DNA from: Gammaproteobacteria bacterium 42_54_T18
GTDB taxonomy: Bacteria; Pseudomonadota; Gammaproteobacteria; Pseudomonadales; Ketobacteraceae
Assembly (NCBI GenBank): GCA_002163245.1
Contig: MAAL01000078.1
Span: forward strand, 62,001 to 126,000
Length of the DNA: 64,000 nucleotides
Reading direction: 5' to 3'
Shown here: positions 18,746-27,668 of the stretch, in pieces
Position numbering within the stretch: the stretch's first letter is position 1
Layout: each line of letters opens with the position of its first letter
Notes under the pieces: generated by a model
What the model was told of the DNA's origin: nothing
What the model saw: only the letters and a program-made list of their open reading frames with translations
Databases searched by the model: none
Translations under genes and position numbers: made by a program

Positions 18746-20107
18746 ATGAATCAAACCCCAAAAAAACCTAAACTTTTAATCGTTGAAGATGACCCGGGCC
18801 TTCAAAGCCAACTTCGCTGGCACTTTGACCAATACGACGTGATTATCGCTGGCGATAGAGAAAATGCAATCGCGGCAATTCGCAGAGAAGAACCTCAAGT
18901 CGTCATCCAAGATTTAGGGCTTCCTCCCGATGAAGAAGGTGTAGAAGAAGGCTTTAAAACAATCCAGGATACACTGAAGTTAGCACCAAACACCAAAATA
19001 GTTGTAGTTACCGGCTACCACGACTACAACAATGCACTGCGCGCAGTTGCACTAGGCGCCTATGACTTTTATCAAAAACCTGTAAACACAGACACTTTAG
19101 ACTTAATAGTACAACGCGCTCATCAGATGGCCGCGCTAGAAGAAGAAAATCGACGCTTACAAACCACAGCGCAATCTCCACTGAGTGGAATCATTGCTTC
19201 TGACACCAATATGCTAGCGGTTTGTCGAACCGTAGAAAAAGTCTCCCCTGTTGACGTCACCTGCCTTGTTCTTGGAGAATCCGGCACTGGTAAAGAAGTT
19301 ATCGCTAAGGCTATACATAACCTTAGTCCCCGAGCTAACAAGCGTTTCGTAGCGATCAACTGTGCTGCCGTGCCGGAAAACCTAATGGAAAGCGAACTTT
19401 TTGGCTACGAAAAAGGGGCATTTACCGGCGCAACAAAAAGAACCATAGGTAAAGTTGAAGTTGCCAATGGCGGCACTCTATTCTTAGATGAAATTGGTGA
19501 CATGCCGCTTACTTTACAAGCAAAACTGTTACGTTTTTTACAAGAACGAACCATTGAGCGCCTTGGAGGCAGAGATGAGATCGTTGTTGACGTAAGGGTG
19601 GTTTGCGCAACCAACAAAAACCTTACTGAAATGGTCGCGGAGAAAACTTTTCGAGAAGACTTATATTATAGAATTAGCGAAATCGTTGTAGAGCTCCCCC
19701 CACTGCGCGACAGAGTAGGCGACAAAATACTGCTCGCACGCCACATACTATCCAAATATTGCGATGCTCAAAATAGAAAAATCAAAGGCTTTACTGCAGA
19801 AGCAGCCACTGCAATTGAAAGTTACGAATGGCCAGGCAACGTTCGAGAGCTAGAAAACAAAATCAAACGTGCTGTTATTATGGCGGACGAGAAAAATATT
19901 ACGGTAGAAGATCTTGCCCTCCCTCACCAAGAAGATCTCTCCATCAACCTTCGACAGGTTCGTCAAGAAGCTGAAAAAACAGCAATCATCAAAGCAATAA
20001 ACCTGACTGGAGGCCAAATATCATCCGCGGCCAAGTACCTCGGCGTAACAAGGCCCACTCTCTACGATTTAATTAAAAAATATGAAATAAATATTAACGA
20101 CCAGTAA
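18746..20107 (+). CDS. prsR: PEP-CTERM system sigma-54 response regulator PrsR
   Basis: A 453-residue NtrC-class activator. The receiver domain has acidic Glu14-Asp15-Asp16 and the phosphoacceptor Asp56 (VIQDLGLP). The AAA+ domain has Walker A GESGTGKE (177-184), the sigma-54 contact loop GAFTGA (about 224-229), Walker B GGTLFLDEIGD and arginine-finger region LYYRISEI. A Fis-type helix-turn-helix ends the protein (ISSAAKYLGVTRPTLYDLI). The open frame extends 38 codons into prsK; the ATG at 18746 gives the usual start just before LLIVEDD. GAFTGA predicts that its targets have -24/-12 promoters; one is seen upstream of the PEP-CTERM gene at 25487. Confidence 0.94.
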   Translation: MNQTPKKPKLLIVEDDPGLQSQLRWHFDQYDVIIAGDRENAIAAIRREEPQVVIQDLGLPPDEEGVEEGFKTIQDTLKLAPNTKIVVVTGYHDYNNALRAVALGAYDFYQKPVNTDTLDLIVQRAHQMAALEEENRRLQTTAQSPLSGIIASDTNMLAVCRTVEKVSPVDVTCLVLGESGTGKEVIAKAIHNLSPRANKRFVAINCAAVPENLMESELFGYEKGAFTGATKRTIGKVEVANGGTLFLDEIGDMPLTLQAKLLRFLQERTIERLGGRDEIVVDVRVVCATNKNLTEMVAEKTFREDLYYRISEIVVELPPLRDRVGDKILLARHILSKYCDAQNRKIKGFTAEAATAIESYEWPGNVRELENKIKRAVIMADEKNITVEDLALPHQEDLSINLRQVRQEAEKTAIIKAINLTGGQISSAAKYLGVTRPTLYDLIKKYEININDQ

Positions 20108-20113
20108 AAATAC

Positions 20114-20153
20114 ATAGGGCCAGCTTTCAATGTGAATTGAAAGCTGGCCCTAT
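20114..20153. terminator. Bidirectional terminator between prsR and ugd
   Basis: A perfect 18-bp inverted repeat (20114-20131 with 20136-20153) around a GTGA loop, core GGGCCAGCTTTCAAT. It lies seven bases after the prsR stop and seven bases before the ugd stop, so it can end both converging transcripts. Confidence 0.88.
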
Positions 20154-20159
20154 TAACGA

Positions 20160-21488
20160 CTACCTACGCCCTCTGCCTATCCCGTAATACGCAAACCCCT
20201 TACCTTCAACCATCTCCGGTTCAAATATATTACGACCATCAAATAAGACATTGTTGGATAAATTATCCTCAAGCTGCTTAAAATCCAAGGCCCTAAAATT
20301 ATTCCACTCAGTCATAATTACCAAAGCATCAGCGTTAATTGTTGCGTCCTCTTTCGTCTTGACCAGTAAAAGGTCCTCACGGTCACCATAAATGCGCGCA
20401 GTCTCTTCCATTGCCTTAGGATCAAAAGCCGTAACACTAGCCCCAGCTTCCCACAAAGCCTCCATTAACACGCGACTAGGAGCCTCTCGCATATCATCCG
20501 TATTAGGCTTAAACGAAAGGCCCCATAACGCGATTCGCTTGCCAGAAAGCTGACCACCAAAATGCTTTTTGATTTTGCTAAAAATCACCTCTTTTTGAGC
20601 ATTGTTAATATCATCAACAGCCTTTAGCATCTGAGCGGTATAACCAAAGTCTCCCGCCGTTCGATGGAGTGCCGTTATATCCTTAGGAAAACAGCTACCT
20701 CCGTAGCCTGCACCCGGGTAGATAAACTGAAACCCAATACGTGGATCCGAGCCTATGCCCAATCTAACCTGCTCTATGTCCGCACCCACTGCATCTGCAA
20801 TATTAGACATTTCATTCATAAAGCTTATTTTTGTCGCCAACATTGAGTTAGCCGCGTATTTAGTGAGCTCGGCAGAAACCGTATCCATTACTAGCATTCG
20901 ATCATGATTACGATTAAAAGGGGCATAAAGCTCTTTCAACAAGGCTGTCGCCTTCTCGCTTTCAGACCCAATAACTATTCGATCAGGCTTCATAAAATCC
21001 GACACAGCCGCACCCTCTTTAAGAAACTCAGGATTTGAAACCACATCAAATGAAACGTTAGACCCTCGCTTGCTTAAAGCCTTCTGAATAGCTGACTCGA
21101 CTTTTTTTGCTGTTCCCACCGGCACAGTTGATTTATCAACAACTACCGTATATTCATCAATATAAGATCCCACGCTATCTGCAACCGATAACACATATTT
21201 TAAATCAGCGGACCCATCCTCATCTGGAGGAGTTCCTACAGCAATAAAGACGCACTCTCCGTGTTTCGCTGCCTTCTCTAGATCTGTCGTAAAATCGAGT
21301 GTTCCAGCGCTAACACCTTTTAGTACCATATCCGATAAACCAGGCTCATATATTGGAATATCGCCTGCCAACAACATTTCTACCTTTTTTTCATCAATAT
21401 CCGCACATAAGACATCATGGCCCATTTCAGAAAAACAGGCTCCCGTTACTAACCCGACGTAACCCGAACCGTATATAGATACTTTCAC
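20160..21488 (-). CDS. ugd: UDP-glucose 6-dehydrogenase
   Basis: A 442-residue enzyme oxidising UDP-glucose twice to UDP-glucuronate. The NAD-binding [19 protein letters not shown] starts at residue 7. The catalytic cysteine is Cys266 in [10 protein letters not shown], and the [16 protein letters not shown] element typical of UDP-sugar dehydrogenases is present. The start codon is GTG with AAGG a few bases upstream. It stands alone on the minus strand between prsR and the PEPEPT lipoprotein gene, and with GalU provides a route to glucuronate for the exopolysaccharide. It is a different subfamily from the WecC-type dehydrogenase at 26425. Confidence 0.95.
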   Translation of the reverse strand: MKVSIYGSGYVGLVTGACFSEMGHDVLCADIDEKKVEMLLAGDIPIYEPGLSDMVLKGVSAGTLDFTTDLEKAAKHGECVFIAVGTPPDEDGSADLKYVLSVADSVGSYIDEYTVVVDKSTVPVGTAKKVESAIQKALSKRGSNVSFDVVSNPEFLKEGAAVSDFMKPDRIVIGSESEKATALLKELYAPFNRNHDRMLVMDTVSAELTKYAANSMLATKISFMNEMSNIADAVGADIEQVRLGIGSDPRIGFQFIYPGAGYGGSCFPKDITALHRTAGDFGYTAQMLKAVDDINNAQKEVIFSKIKKHFGGQLSGKRIALWGLSFKPNTDDMREAPSRVLMEALWEAGASVTAFDPKAMEETARIYGDREDLLLVKTKEDATINADALVIMTEWNNFRALDFKQLEDNLSNNVLFDGRNIFEPEMVEGKGFAYYGIGRGRR

Positions 21489-21533
21489 TGACCTTATCCC
21501 CTATCCTTATATAAAACACATTAACAATTCAAA

Positions 21534-21600
21534 AACTTGAGCGTAGTATATTACTGAATGCGCTCAAGTTCACGGTGCAATTCATTGTAAAATCACCGTG
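21534..21600. repeat. Two adjacent inverted repeats between ugd and the PEPEPT lipoprotein gene
   Basis: AACTTGAGCG (21534-21543) pairs with CGCTCAAGTT (21561-21570), and CACGGTG (21571-21577) pairs with CACCGTG (21594-21600). They abut exactly. Neither is followed by a T run on the plus strand, so they may be operators or leader structure rather than terminators. The rest of the 277-base gap (21489-21765) holds no gene I can support. Confidence 0.5.
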
Positions 21601-21765
21601 CAAATTGATAATGTTATTAAACGCACATATTTGACTAGACGCAATCGCATAATTGCCTGTGAAGCTCCTCACAAATCAACCATTTACTGTTGAATTTGCT
21701 TGAGTTAAGCTGCCGACCTTTCTACGATTGTAAGTAAGAAAATGATATTTGTGCTGGAGCAGCCC

Positions 21766-22452
21766 ATGGTTTTACTGAAGAATCTATTTGTAGTTATTTG
21801 TCTGGTTAGCTTTTTGTCAGGTTGCGGGGCCTCGGAAAGTGGTACGGATGGAGCCAAGGCAGCTAATATAGAGACTACGGATACGAATGATCCTAATCCG
21901 ACCGATCCAGAACCTACCCCGGAACCTGAGCCAGAACCAACTCCAGAACCCGAGCCTACTCCTGACCCTGGCCCAACAATCCCAGAGCCCACTCCAGAGC
22001 CAGAGCCTACTCCAGAGCCAGAGCCTACTCCAGAGCCAGAGCCCACTCCAGAGCCAGAGCCTACTCCAGAGCCAGAGCCCACTCCAGAGCCAGAGCCTAC
22101 TCCAGAGCCAGAGCCTACTCCAGAGCCAGAGCCTACTCCAGAGCCAGAGCCTACTCCAGAGCCAGAGCCTACTCCAGAGCCAGAGCCTAATGACGCAACT
22201 ATTAGCTGGGATATCCCAACGCAACGAGATAACGATGACTTCCTGCCTATGGGTGAAATTCAAGGTTACAAAGTACTCTACTCCAACGAGACTACAGGCG
22301 ATGAATATAGTTACGATGTAGATTCCGCCTCAACCATAGAAATAACTCTTGAAGATCTATCACAAGGCAGCTGGAAATTTCAGGTAGCTACTATTGATAC
22401 TGACGGCCTCCAAAGTAGCTACACCGAAGCCGTCTACAAGGAGTTCAACTAA
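21766..22452 (+). CDS. Lipoprotein with PEPEPT repeat and possible Fn3-like C-terminal domain
   Basis: A 228-residue predicted lipoprotein. A signal peptide ends in the lipobox LSGC (Cys20), so it would be lipid-anchored. Residues about 45-140 are a Pro/Glu/Thr repeat, mostly PEPEPT, likely an extended rigid spacer. The C-terminal part (about 143-228: [53 protein letters not shown]) has the strand pattern of a fibronectin type III-like domain. I use the ATG at 21766 with a GGAG seven bases upstream; an ATG at 21742 lacks a good site. It sits 121 bases before prsT, suggesting a role at the cell surface in the PEP-CTERM system. No specific function is known to me. Confidence 0.8.
   Translation: MVLLKNLFVVICLVSFLSGCGASESGTDGAKAANIETTDTNDPNPTDPEPTPEPEPEPTPEPEPTPDPGPTIPEPTPEPEPTPEPEPTPEPEPTPEPEPTPEPEPTPEPEPTPEPEPTPEPEPTPEPEPTPEPEPTPEPEPNDATISWDIPTQRDNDDFLPMGEIQGYKVLYSNETTGDEYSYDVDSASTIEITLEDLSQGSWKFQVATIDTDGLQSSYTEAVYKEFN
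21908..22188 (+). repeat. In-frame 18-bp tandem repeat encoding PEPEPT
   Basis: From 21984 to 22188 about eleven near-identical copies of CCTACTCCAGAGCCAGAG occur, differing mainly by CCC/CCT at one proline codon. A more diverged copy series precedes them. The unit is a multiple of three, so copy gain or loss would keep the frame. The long open frames on the other strand here are mirror images of the repeat. Confidence 0.95.
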
Positions 22453-22479
22453 CCCCTTACAACATGACATAGCGGAAAT

Positions 22480-22559
22480 AGAGGTTTCGGGTTGCAATAA
22501 GGCAAACATATTTGCTAAGTTGCAGGCTTAATGTTGACACAAACCCAACCGAAACCTCT
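22480..22559 (+). promoter_or_regulatory. Long-range inverted repeat in the prsT leader
   Basis: AGAGGTTTCGGGTTG (22480-22494) is the complement of CAACCGAAACCTCT (22546-22559) apart from one missing C. The 51-base interval contains GGCAAACATATTTGCT, which resembles a sigma-54 element but with one base too many between GG and GC. The structure ends 14 bases before the prsT start. It may be a terminator of the upstream gene, a leader stem or an activator site. Confidence 0.5.
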
Positions 22560-22573
22560 TAAAGGGACTTAAC

Positions 22574-25216
22574 ATGCAACTTGTTAGTGCTCGAACCCTA
22601 TTTCTTCCTCTGATACTTCTAGCAACAATATTCATATCTGGCTGCGAGCCCGCAGTAGAAGATAAAACGAAGTCTCTCTCCCCCATCCTAAGCAGAGCAC
22701 AAACATACGTTACGCAGGGACAGTACAAAGCAGCAATCATCGAAACCAAAAACGCATTGAGAATATCTCCGCAATCTATAGAAGCCATAACACTAGCAGC
22801 CCGCATCAACTTGGAACTTGGCCAATCTAACAGCGCACTTCAGTTGCTTGAACCTCATATAGACTCCAACGACCCAAGGATTCGGCTACTTTTAGCGGAA
22901 ACATATCTTAGCAGAGGCAAATTTCGCAGCGCACTTAACTACCTTAATTTACCCTACACCCCCTCACCCGCAATCACTAACCAGCAAAAACTAACTTTAC
23001 ACAGCATCAATTTCAAATCCAGCATTTCACTTGGCAATTACTCTGACTCCGCACAAGAGCTTAAATTAGTAAAAGCCCTCTCAAGCACTGACGAAGAAAA
23101 TGCAGACTACCAGTATCTCAAAGCAACGTTGTTCTTTAAGCAGAACAGGCCTAAAAAGGTCAATGCAGCAATTGAAAGCGCCCTAACATTCAACAATGAA
23201 CACATAAACGCACTTTTAATGAAATCTGCAATTGCATACAAACAAAACAATCTAGAAGAAAGCGAAGACACTCTGACAACGGCACTTCTTGCTCTTGGGG
23301 ATTCGGATATACTTCTCCCGAAAAAAGTTAAAATACTTAATGCTTTAATTGACGTACTGTCTTCGCAAGGTCGCTCTAGTGAGGCTTATATTTACACTAA
23401 GCTACTCTCGAAGCACAACCCAAAAGCAAATGAAATCAAATCGAAACTCAAAGAGGCTGTAGAGCTTTATACCTCTGGAGATTATGATCAAGCAGAAGCC
23501 GTGCTACTGGAGATAAACAAAAACACACCTAATGCACGAAGCCGGCAATTACTGGGCCTGTTGAATATCAAAAAAGGTAACATGGCTGATGCAGAAAGCT
23601 ATCTATCTGAAGGCTTCGACCCAGAAACAGCAAACACAAAGTCAATATCACTATTAGCACGCACCCAATTACAATTAAAGCAACCCCAAAAAGTTGTTGC
23701 AATGCTAAAAGAGGAAGTTAAAGCACGAAACAACGACTCCGAAATTCTTGCTCTCTATGGCCTCGCATCTCTAGCGTCAAACAATGAACAGGAAGGTATC
23801 GAGGCACTCAATCAAGCCCTCCAAATATCTCCACAGAAACATCGCTTACGCATAGCCCTGGCAGATTATTACGAATCTATCAACAAGCCAAGCCAAGCCT
23901 TAAGCCACCTTGAAAAGGCGTACAGCGCCTTTCCTGATTCAATAGACATACAACAGCGATTATTAAAACAATACCTGAGAATAGAAGCGCCGGTAAATAG
24001 TACTGCTTTTTACTCAGCACTAAAAATAAGCCCTTCAGATTCCCGATTGAATTTTTTAGTAGGCGCACTCCAGCTAAAACATGGAAACCAAAAGCAAGCA
24101 ACGGCAAAACTCGAAAAAGCGCTTTTGAGCGACAAGACCAACATTGATGCCTTATATGCCCTCGCACTTACCAAGCTGTCTGACAAAAAGCCAAAAGAGG
24201 CCGAAAAATTATTTTTGCAGATAATCGAGCTATCACCAGAAAACCCTCAAGGCTACAAAGGACTAAGCCAATCAAAGGCTCAGTTAGGGGAAGCTAAAGC
24301 TATCGGGCCAGTTATGCTGAAACTAAACGATAAGCACCCAACAAGTAGCGGTCCATCTGAAGTTTTAAGCGAACTGCATTTAAGGAAAAAAGACCTACAG
24401 GAAGCGTTGAAATACGCAAAAATAGCGTACCAACGAAATCCAGCATTATTATCATCTAGAAACCAGATTTTAAAAATCCACAATATTCAAACGCAGCAAT
24501 ACCTCGCTAATGGCAAATTAGACCTAGCCCGTGACCAGCTTATCAAAGCACTAAAGATCTTACCCAACAATCTCATGTTCCTATCAGAACTCATTAACGT
24601 TGAAATTAAAGCCGGTAACGTTCCTGAGGCAAAAAAACTAGCGGGGCAAGTAGATATGCTAGCACCAAAATCAGCGCTATCACTCGCTCTAAATTCTGAT
24701 GTTGCGTTCTCTGAAGGGATGCCTGATGTAGCCATGGATTTCATCAATCAAGCATGGGATCTAATGAAAACCGACTCAATAGCTCGCAAGAGGTTTGCCA
24801 TTCTCGCTCATGCAGATCAAGCGAAAGCAGAGTCCTTTTTGAGCGAATGGATAGCTGCCCTCCCTAAATCCGCAGAGCCGCTTCGCAAAAAAGGCACTAT
24901 AGAACTAACCAACAAGCATTATGAAAGCGCCTCAGTGTTATTTGAGAAAGCCTCAAAACTAAACCCAAAGGATGCAATCTCCCTCAACAACCTAGCCTGG
25001 TTATACCAGCAACAAAACGATACTCGAGCAAAAACAGTTGCGAAAATGGCCCACGATATTGCACCAAATAATGCTGCAATAAAGGACACTTACGGCTGGA
25101 TCCTATCCCTAAACGGTGAAAAAGCTAAAGCAATTAGCTTACTGAGTGAGGCATCAAAACTCGCACCCAATGACAGCGAAATAAAGAAGCATTTAGAACA
25201 AGCCAAACAACAATAG
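22574..25216 (+). CDS. prsT: PEP-CTERM system TPR-repeat lipoprotein PrsT
   Basis: An 880-residue predicted lipoprotein built almost wholly of tetratricopeptide repeats. The signal peptide ends in ISGC (Cys24). TPR-like helix pairs run from about residue 40 (QTYVTQGQYKAAIIETKNALRISPQS) to the C-terminus (NNAAIKDTYGWILSLNGEKAKAISLLSEASKLAP). Size, lipobox and location match PrsT, the large TPR protein of XrtA exopolysaccharide loci, thought to act in the periplasm or outer membrane in polymer export. It lies 121 bases after the PEPEPT lipoprotein gene. The role in export is inference from the family. Confidence 0.9.
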   Translation: MQLVSARTLFLPLILLATIFISGCEPAVEDKTKSLSPILSRAQTYVTQGQYKAAIIETKNALRISPQSIEAITLAARINLELGQSNSALQLLEPHIDSNDPRIRLLLAETYLSRGKFRSALNYLNLPYTPSPAITNQQKLTLHSINFKSSISLGNYSDSAQELKLVKALSSTDEENADYQYLKATLFFKQNRPKKVNAAIESALTFNNEHINALLMKSAIAYKQNNLEESEDTLTTALLALGDSDILLPKKVKILNALIDVLSSQGRSSEAYIYTKLLSKHNPKANEIKSKLKEAVELYTSGDYDQAEAVLLEINKNTPNARSRQLLGLLNIKKGNMADAESYLSEGFDPETANTKSISLLARTQLQLKQPQKVVAMLKEEVKARNNDSEILALYGLASLASNNEQEGIEALNQALQISPQKHRLRIALADYYESINKPSQALSHLEKAYSAFPDSIDIQQRLLKQYLRIEAPVNSTAFYSALKISPSDSRLNFLVGALQLKHGNQKQATAKLEKALLSDKTNIDALYALALTKLSDKKPKEAEKLFLQIIELSPENPQGYKGLSQSKAQLGEAKAIGPVMLKLNDKHPTSSGPSEVLSELHLRKKDLQEALKYAKIAYQRNPALLSSRNQILKIHNIQTQQYLANGKLDLARDQLIKALKILPNNLMFLSELINVEIKAGNVPEAKKLAGQVDMLAPKSALSLALNSDVAFSEGMPDVAMDFINQAWDLMKTDSIARKRFAILAHADQAKAESFLSEWIAALPKSAEPLRKKGTIELTNKHYESASVLFEKASKLNPKDAISLNNLAWLYQQQNDTRAKTVAKMAHDIAPNNAAIKDTYGWILSLNGEKAKAISLLSEASKLAPNDSEIKKHLEQAKQQ

Positions 25217-25379
25217 CCTCACCTTTCATTGCCAGCCCCCTCGCCCTCTGCGCTTGCCCTAACACACTTAGACAAACGCAGGGCATATCCCTACACATTG
25301 TGTCGATTTTCTTTACGATCACAAAGCAACCAATTTCGCAATCCTACTTAACACCCTGATTCCATTGAGCTAAACCACA
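25217..25379. other. Intergenic region between prsT and the PEP-CTERM promoter
   Basis: Part of the 270-base gap after prsT. It has a C-rich first 60 bases and no clear intrinsic terminator for prsT. Apart from the ACACA/TGTGT dyad listed separately I see no gene or strong structure. Confidence 0.4.
25293..25303. promoter_or_regulatory. Short dyad upstream of the sigma-54 promoter, possible activator site
   Basis: ACACA-T-TGTGT, about 110 bases upstream of the predicted transcription start of the PEP-CTERM gene. That is a normal distance for an NtrC-class enhancer site. One copy only; no second matching site was found, so binding by PrsR is a guess. Confidence 0.25.
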
Positions 25380-25396
25380 TTGGCACAGTACATGCT
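25380..25396 (+). promoter_or_regulatory. Sigma-54 promoter of the PEP-CTERM protein gene
   Basis: TTGGCACAGTACATGCT matches the RpoN consensus: TTGGCAC at -24, GC at -12, with exactly 12 bases from the GG (25382) to the GC (25394). The transcript would start near 25406, leaving a leader of about 80 bases before the start codon at 25487. PrsR, encoded 5 kb upstream, carries the GAFTGA loop needed to activate such a promoter. Confidence 0.82.
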
Positions 25397-25486
25397 TATA
25401 CCTATGCAACAATCATTTGTTACTTCCCAAGCTGTAACATACTAGGGGTGCTGGAATTAAACCCCACAATAGGAGATAGGCAGAAA

Positions 25487-26248
25487 ATGAAAAAGACTCT
25501 ACTTGCGTTAGGTTTAGCGACTCTATGCACAACTGCTAGCGCAGCAGAAATCGTAAATACCACAGGGCTTCAGCAAGGTTTAGACTTGTCTACACAAGAT
25601 GGCAATTTCTCATACGATCTTAATCTTGATCAGCAGACGCCTGACGAAGCATGGACATTCAACGCAGCGGGAACAGGAAGCGCTGTTATGATGTTTGAAT
25701 ATGCAGGATTTGCAAATTCAAACATCATGGGTATATATGATTTAGACTCTGGTGCGAAATTAGAGCTATTCAGTGGCGCTGCCGATGCAGGCTCTAAGGT
25801 TTACCTAAACTTGAATGGCGACACTTTTACAACCGCACTCTTCGATAATAATTTCAATTTTATGGGTCAAAACTCTGCAGACTTTGGTGGTAGTACTGCA
25901 TTTGGTTTTTATCTAGACATTCCTCACGGCAACACATTCTATTCACAAGCAGCGCTGAATGGCGACCATGATAATAATGGCGAAGCAGATGATCATTTAG
26001 CAACATTCCAAGGTAATGGCCAGGAATTTTTGGATTCCAATGGCGATGGAAACTACTTTCAGTTTAACGATGACAACTTTATCCTTGCATGGGAAGACTT
26101 GAAATTCGATTCGTCTGACAAAGACTACAGTGACATGGTTGTAATGGTGACTTCTTTTGTTCCCGTAACTGAGCCAGGCACTATCGTATTATTCGGTCTA
26201 GGACTAGCTGGTCTTGGAATGGCACGTAAAAGCCAAAAGAAAGCCTAA
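25487..26248 (+). CDS. Secreted protein with a variant PEP-CTERM sorting signal
   Basis: A 253-residue exported protein, a likely substrate of exosortase XrtA. The signal peptide ends ASA after residue 19. The mature part is acidic and glycine-rich, with Asp-rich loops such as DHDNNGEADD and DSNGDGNYFQFNDDN that could bind calcium. The C-terminus (227-253) is a sorting tail: TEPGT, a hydrophobic helix (IVLFGLGLAGLGMA) and basic RKSQKK. The usual motif is PEP, so Thr replaces the first Pro. I use the ATG at 25487, about 11 bases after AGGAG; the frame extends 13 codons further. A sigma-54 promoter precedes it and a strong terminator follows. Confidence 0.88.
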   Translation: MKKTLLALGLATLCTTASAAEIVNTTGLQQGLDLSTQDGNFSYDLNLDQQTPDEAWTFNAAGTGSAVMMFEYAGFANSNIMGIYDLDSGAKLELFSGAADAGSKVYLNLNGDTFTTALFDNNFNFMGQNSADFGGSTAFGFYLDIPHGNTFYSQAALNGDHDNNGEADDHLATFQGNGQEFLDSNGDGNYFQFNDDNFILAWEDLKFDSSDKDYSDMVVMVTSFVPVTEPGTIVLFGLGLAGLGMARKSQKKA

Positions 26249-26253
26249 TATCT

Positions 26254-26306
26254 AATCATAAAAAAGGGCGAATCCTCAGCGAGGGTTCGCCCTTTTTTAT
26301 GATTTT
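26254..26306 (+). terminator. Strong intrinsic terminator after the PEP-CTERM gene
   Basis: GGGCGAATCCTC and GAGGGTTCGCCC form a stem around AGC with one G-T pair. Flanking A and T runs extend the pairing to about 23 bp, and TTTTTT follows the GC core. It isolates the PEP-CTERM gene from wecC. Confidence 0.93.
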
Positions 26307-26424
26307 CAAAAAGTCCCCATATCCCCCCTCATTCTTTGTCTATTATTTAAAGAATTTCTGTCAAAAAGATGATAAAGTCGCATCAATTTTTAACGCTATT
26401 TACTATAGAATCAAAGGGATAACC

Positions 26425-27630
26425 ATGGGTAAGTTCAATTCTGTTTGTGTATTGGGACTGGGATACATAGGCCTGCCTACTGCATCACTACTTGGAACCA
26501 AAGGTTATAACGTTGTAGGGGTTGACGTTTCACAGGATGTCGTTGACACAATAAACCGAGGCGAGATACACATTGTAGAGCCTGACCTAGATTTACTCGT
26601 AAAGTCGGCTGTTAATAGCGGAAAACTTAAAGCATCAACCACACCCTCTCCTGCTGACATATTTATAATTGCCGTTCCAACTCCATTTAAAGAAAATCAC
26701 AAACCAGACTTATCATATGTAGAATCAGCCACCCGAGCTATAGTGCCTCATATAAAACCCGGCAACCTTGTTATTCTTGAGTCAACAAGCCCTGTTGGCA
26801 CAACCGACGATGTTGTCGCAAAAATCCTTAAAGAAGAAGGTTTTGACACTAGCTGCGAAGTACACGTTGCACACTGCCCAGAACGAGTATTACCTGGCCG
26901 AATACTAATAGAGCTTATTCAAAACGATCGGATTGTGGGTGGCACCTCACAGGCCGCCACTGAAATGGCTGCGTCATTCTATGAAGAATTTGTTAATGGT
27001 GAGGTTTTACGAACCGATGCAAAAACTGCCGAGATGTCAAAGCTCACCGAAAATTCTTTTCGAGATGTTAACATTGCCTTTGCCAACGAACTCTCAATCA
27101 TTTGCGACGACGAGCATATCGACGTATGGGAACTCATTTCTTTAGCAAACAGACACCCTCGAGTAAACGTACTTCAACCAGGACCCGGTGTCGGCGGGCA
27201 CTGCATTGCAGTTGACCCTTGGTTTATAATAGACAGAGCCGGATCAAAGGCAAAACTTATTCGAGCTGCACGGGAGGTCAATGACAGCAAACCTCAATGG
27301 GTCATCGACAAAGTTACCGAAAAGGCAAAAAAATTCAGACGCCCTGTAATCGCATGCCTTGGTCTCGCGTTCAAAGCTAACGTAGATGATTTAAGGGAAT
27401 CACCTGCTCATGAGATAGTTAAAGCCCTTCAAGCTAAAAACATTGCAGACTTATTGATTTGTGAGCCCAACATCAAAACACACCCTGATTTTGAATTAAC
27501 GGAATACAATGAAGCTATTGATAAAGCTGATATATTATTGATACTTGTTGATCACAAGGAGTTCAAAACCATACAACCAACTGTCTTTATAGAAAAAATG
27601 GTTATTGACACTCGAGGCATCACCAAATAG
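26425..27630 (+). CDS. wecC: UDP-N-acetyl-D-mannosamine dehydrogenase, WecC type
   Basis: A 401-residue nucleotide-sugar dehydrogenase that would oxidise UDP-ManNAc to UDP-ManNAcA. The NAD-binding LGLGYIGLPTAS lies near the N-terminus. The catalytic cysteine is Cys260 in GVGGHCIAVDPW, and LAFKANVDDLRESPA is the family's third signature. The open frame begins at 26299 inside the preceding terminator, but the ATG at 26425 follows AAAGGG and gives the standard start. wecB, which makes its substrate, starts 38 bases after the stop. A GlcNAcA or GalNAcA specificity cannot be excluded from sequence alone. Confidence 0.9.
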   Translation: MGKFNSVCVLGLGYIGLPTASLLGTKGYNVVGVDVSQDVVDTINRGEIHIVEPDLDLLVKSAVNSGKLKASTTPSPADIFIIAVPTPFKENHKPDLSYVESATRAIVPHIKPGNLVILESTSPVGTTDDVVAKILKEEGFDTSCEVHVAHCPERVLPGRILIELIQNDRIVGGTSQAATEMAASFYEEFVNGEVLRTDAKTAEMSKLTENSFRDVNIAFANELSIICDDEHIDVWELISLANRHPRVNVLQPGPGVGGHCIAVDPWFIIDRAGSKAKLIRAAREVNDSKPQWVIDKVTEKAKKFRRPVIACLGLAFKANVDDLRESPAHEIVKALQAKNIADLLICEPNIKTHPDFELTEYNEAIDKADILLILVDHKEFKTIQPTVFIEKMVIDTRGITK

Positions 27631-27668
27631 CACTCAGATAATTCCCGCTCTTGAAACAAGGTATCAAT

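Noticed and set aside
21984-22188. Regularly repeated DNA that might be taken for a CRISPR array
   Set aside because: The copies are directly abutting with no spacers and keep one reading frame; no cas gene is present.
21705-22321. Long open frames on both strands over the PEPEPT repeat (for example Gly/Ser/Val-rich and Trp/Leu-rich translations)
   Set aside because: They are alternative-frame readings of an 18-bp repeat without stop codons; only the frame with a lipobox and a folded C-terminal domain has a good start.
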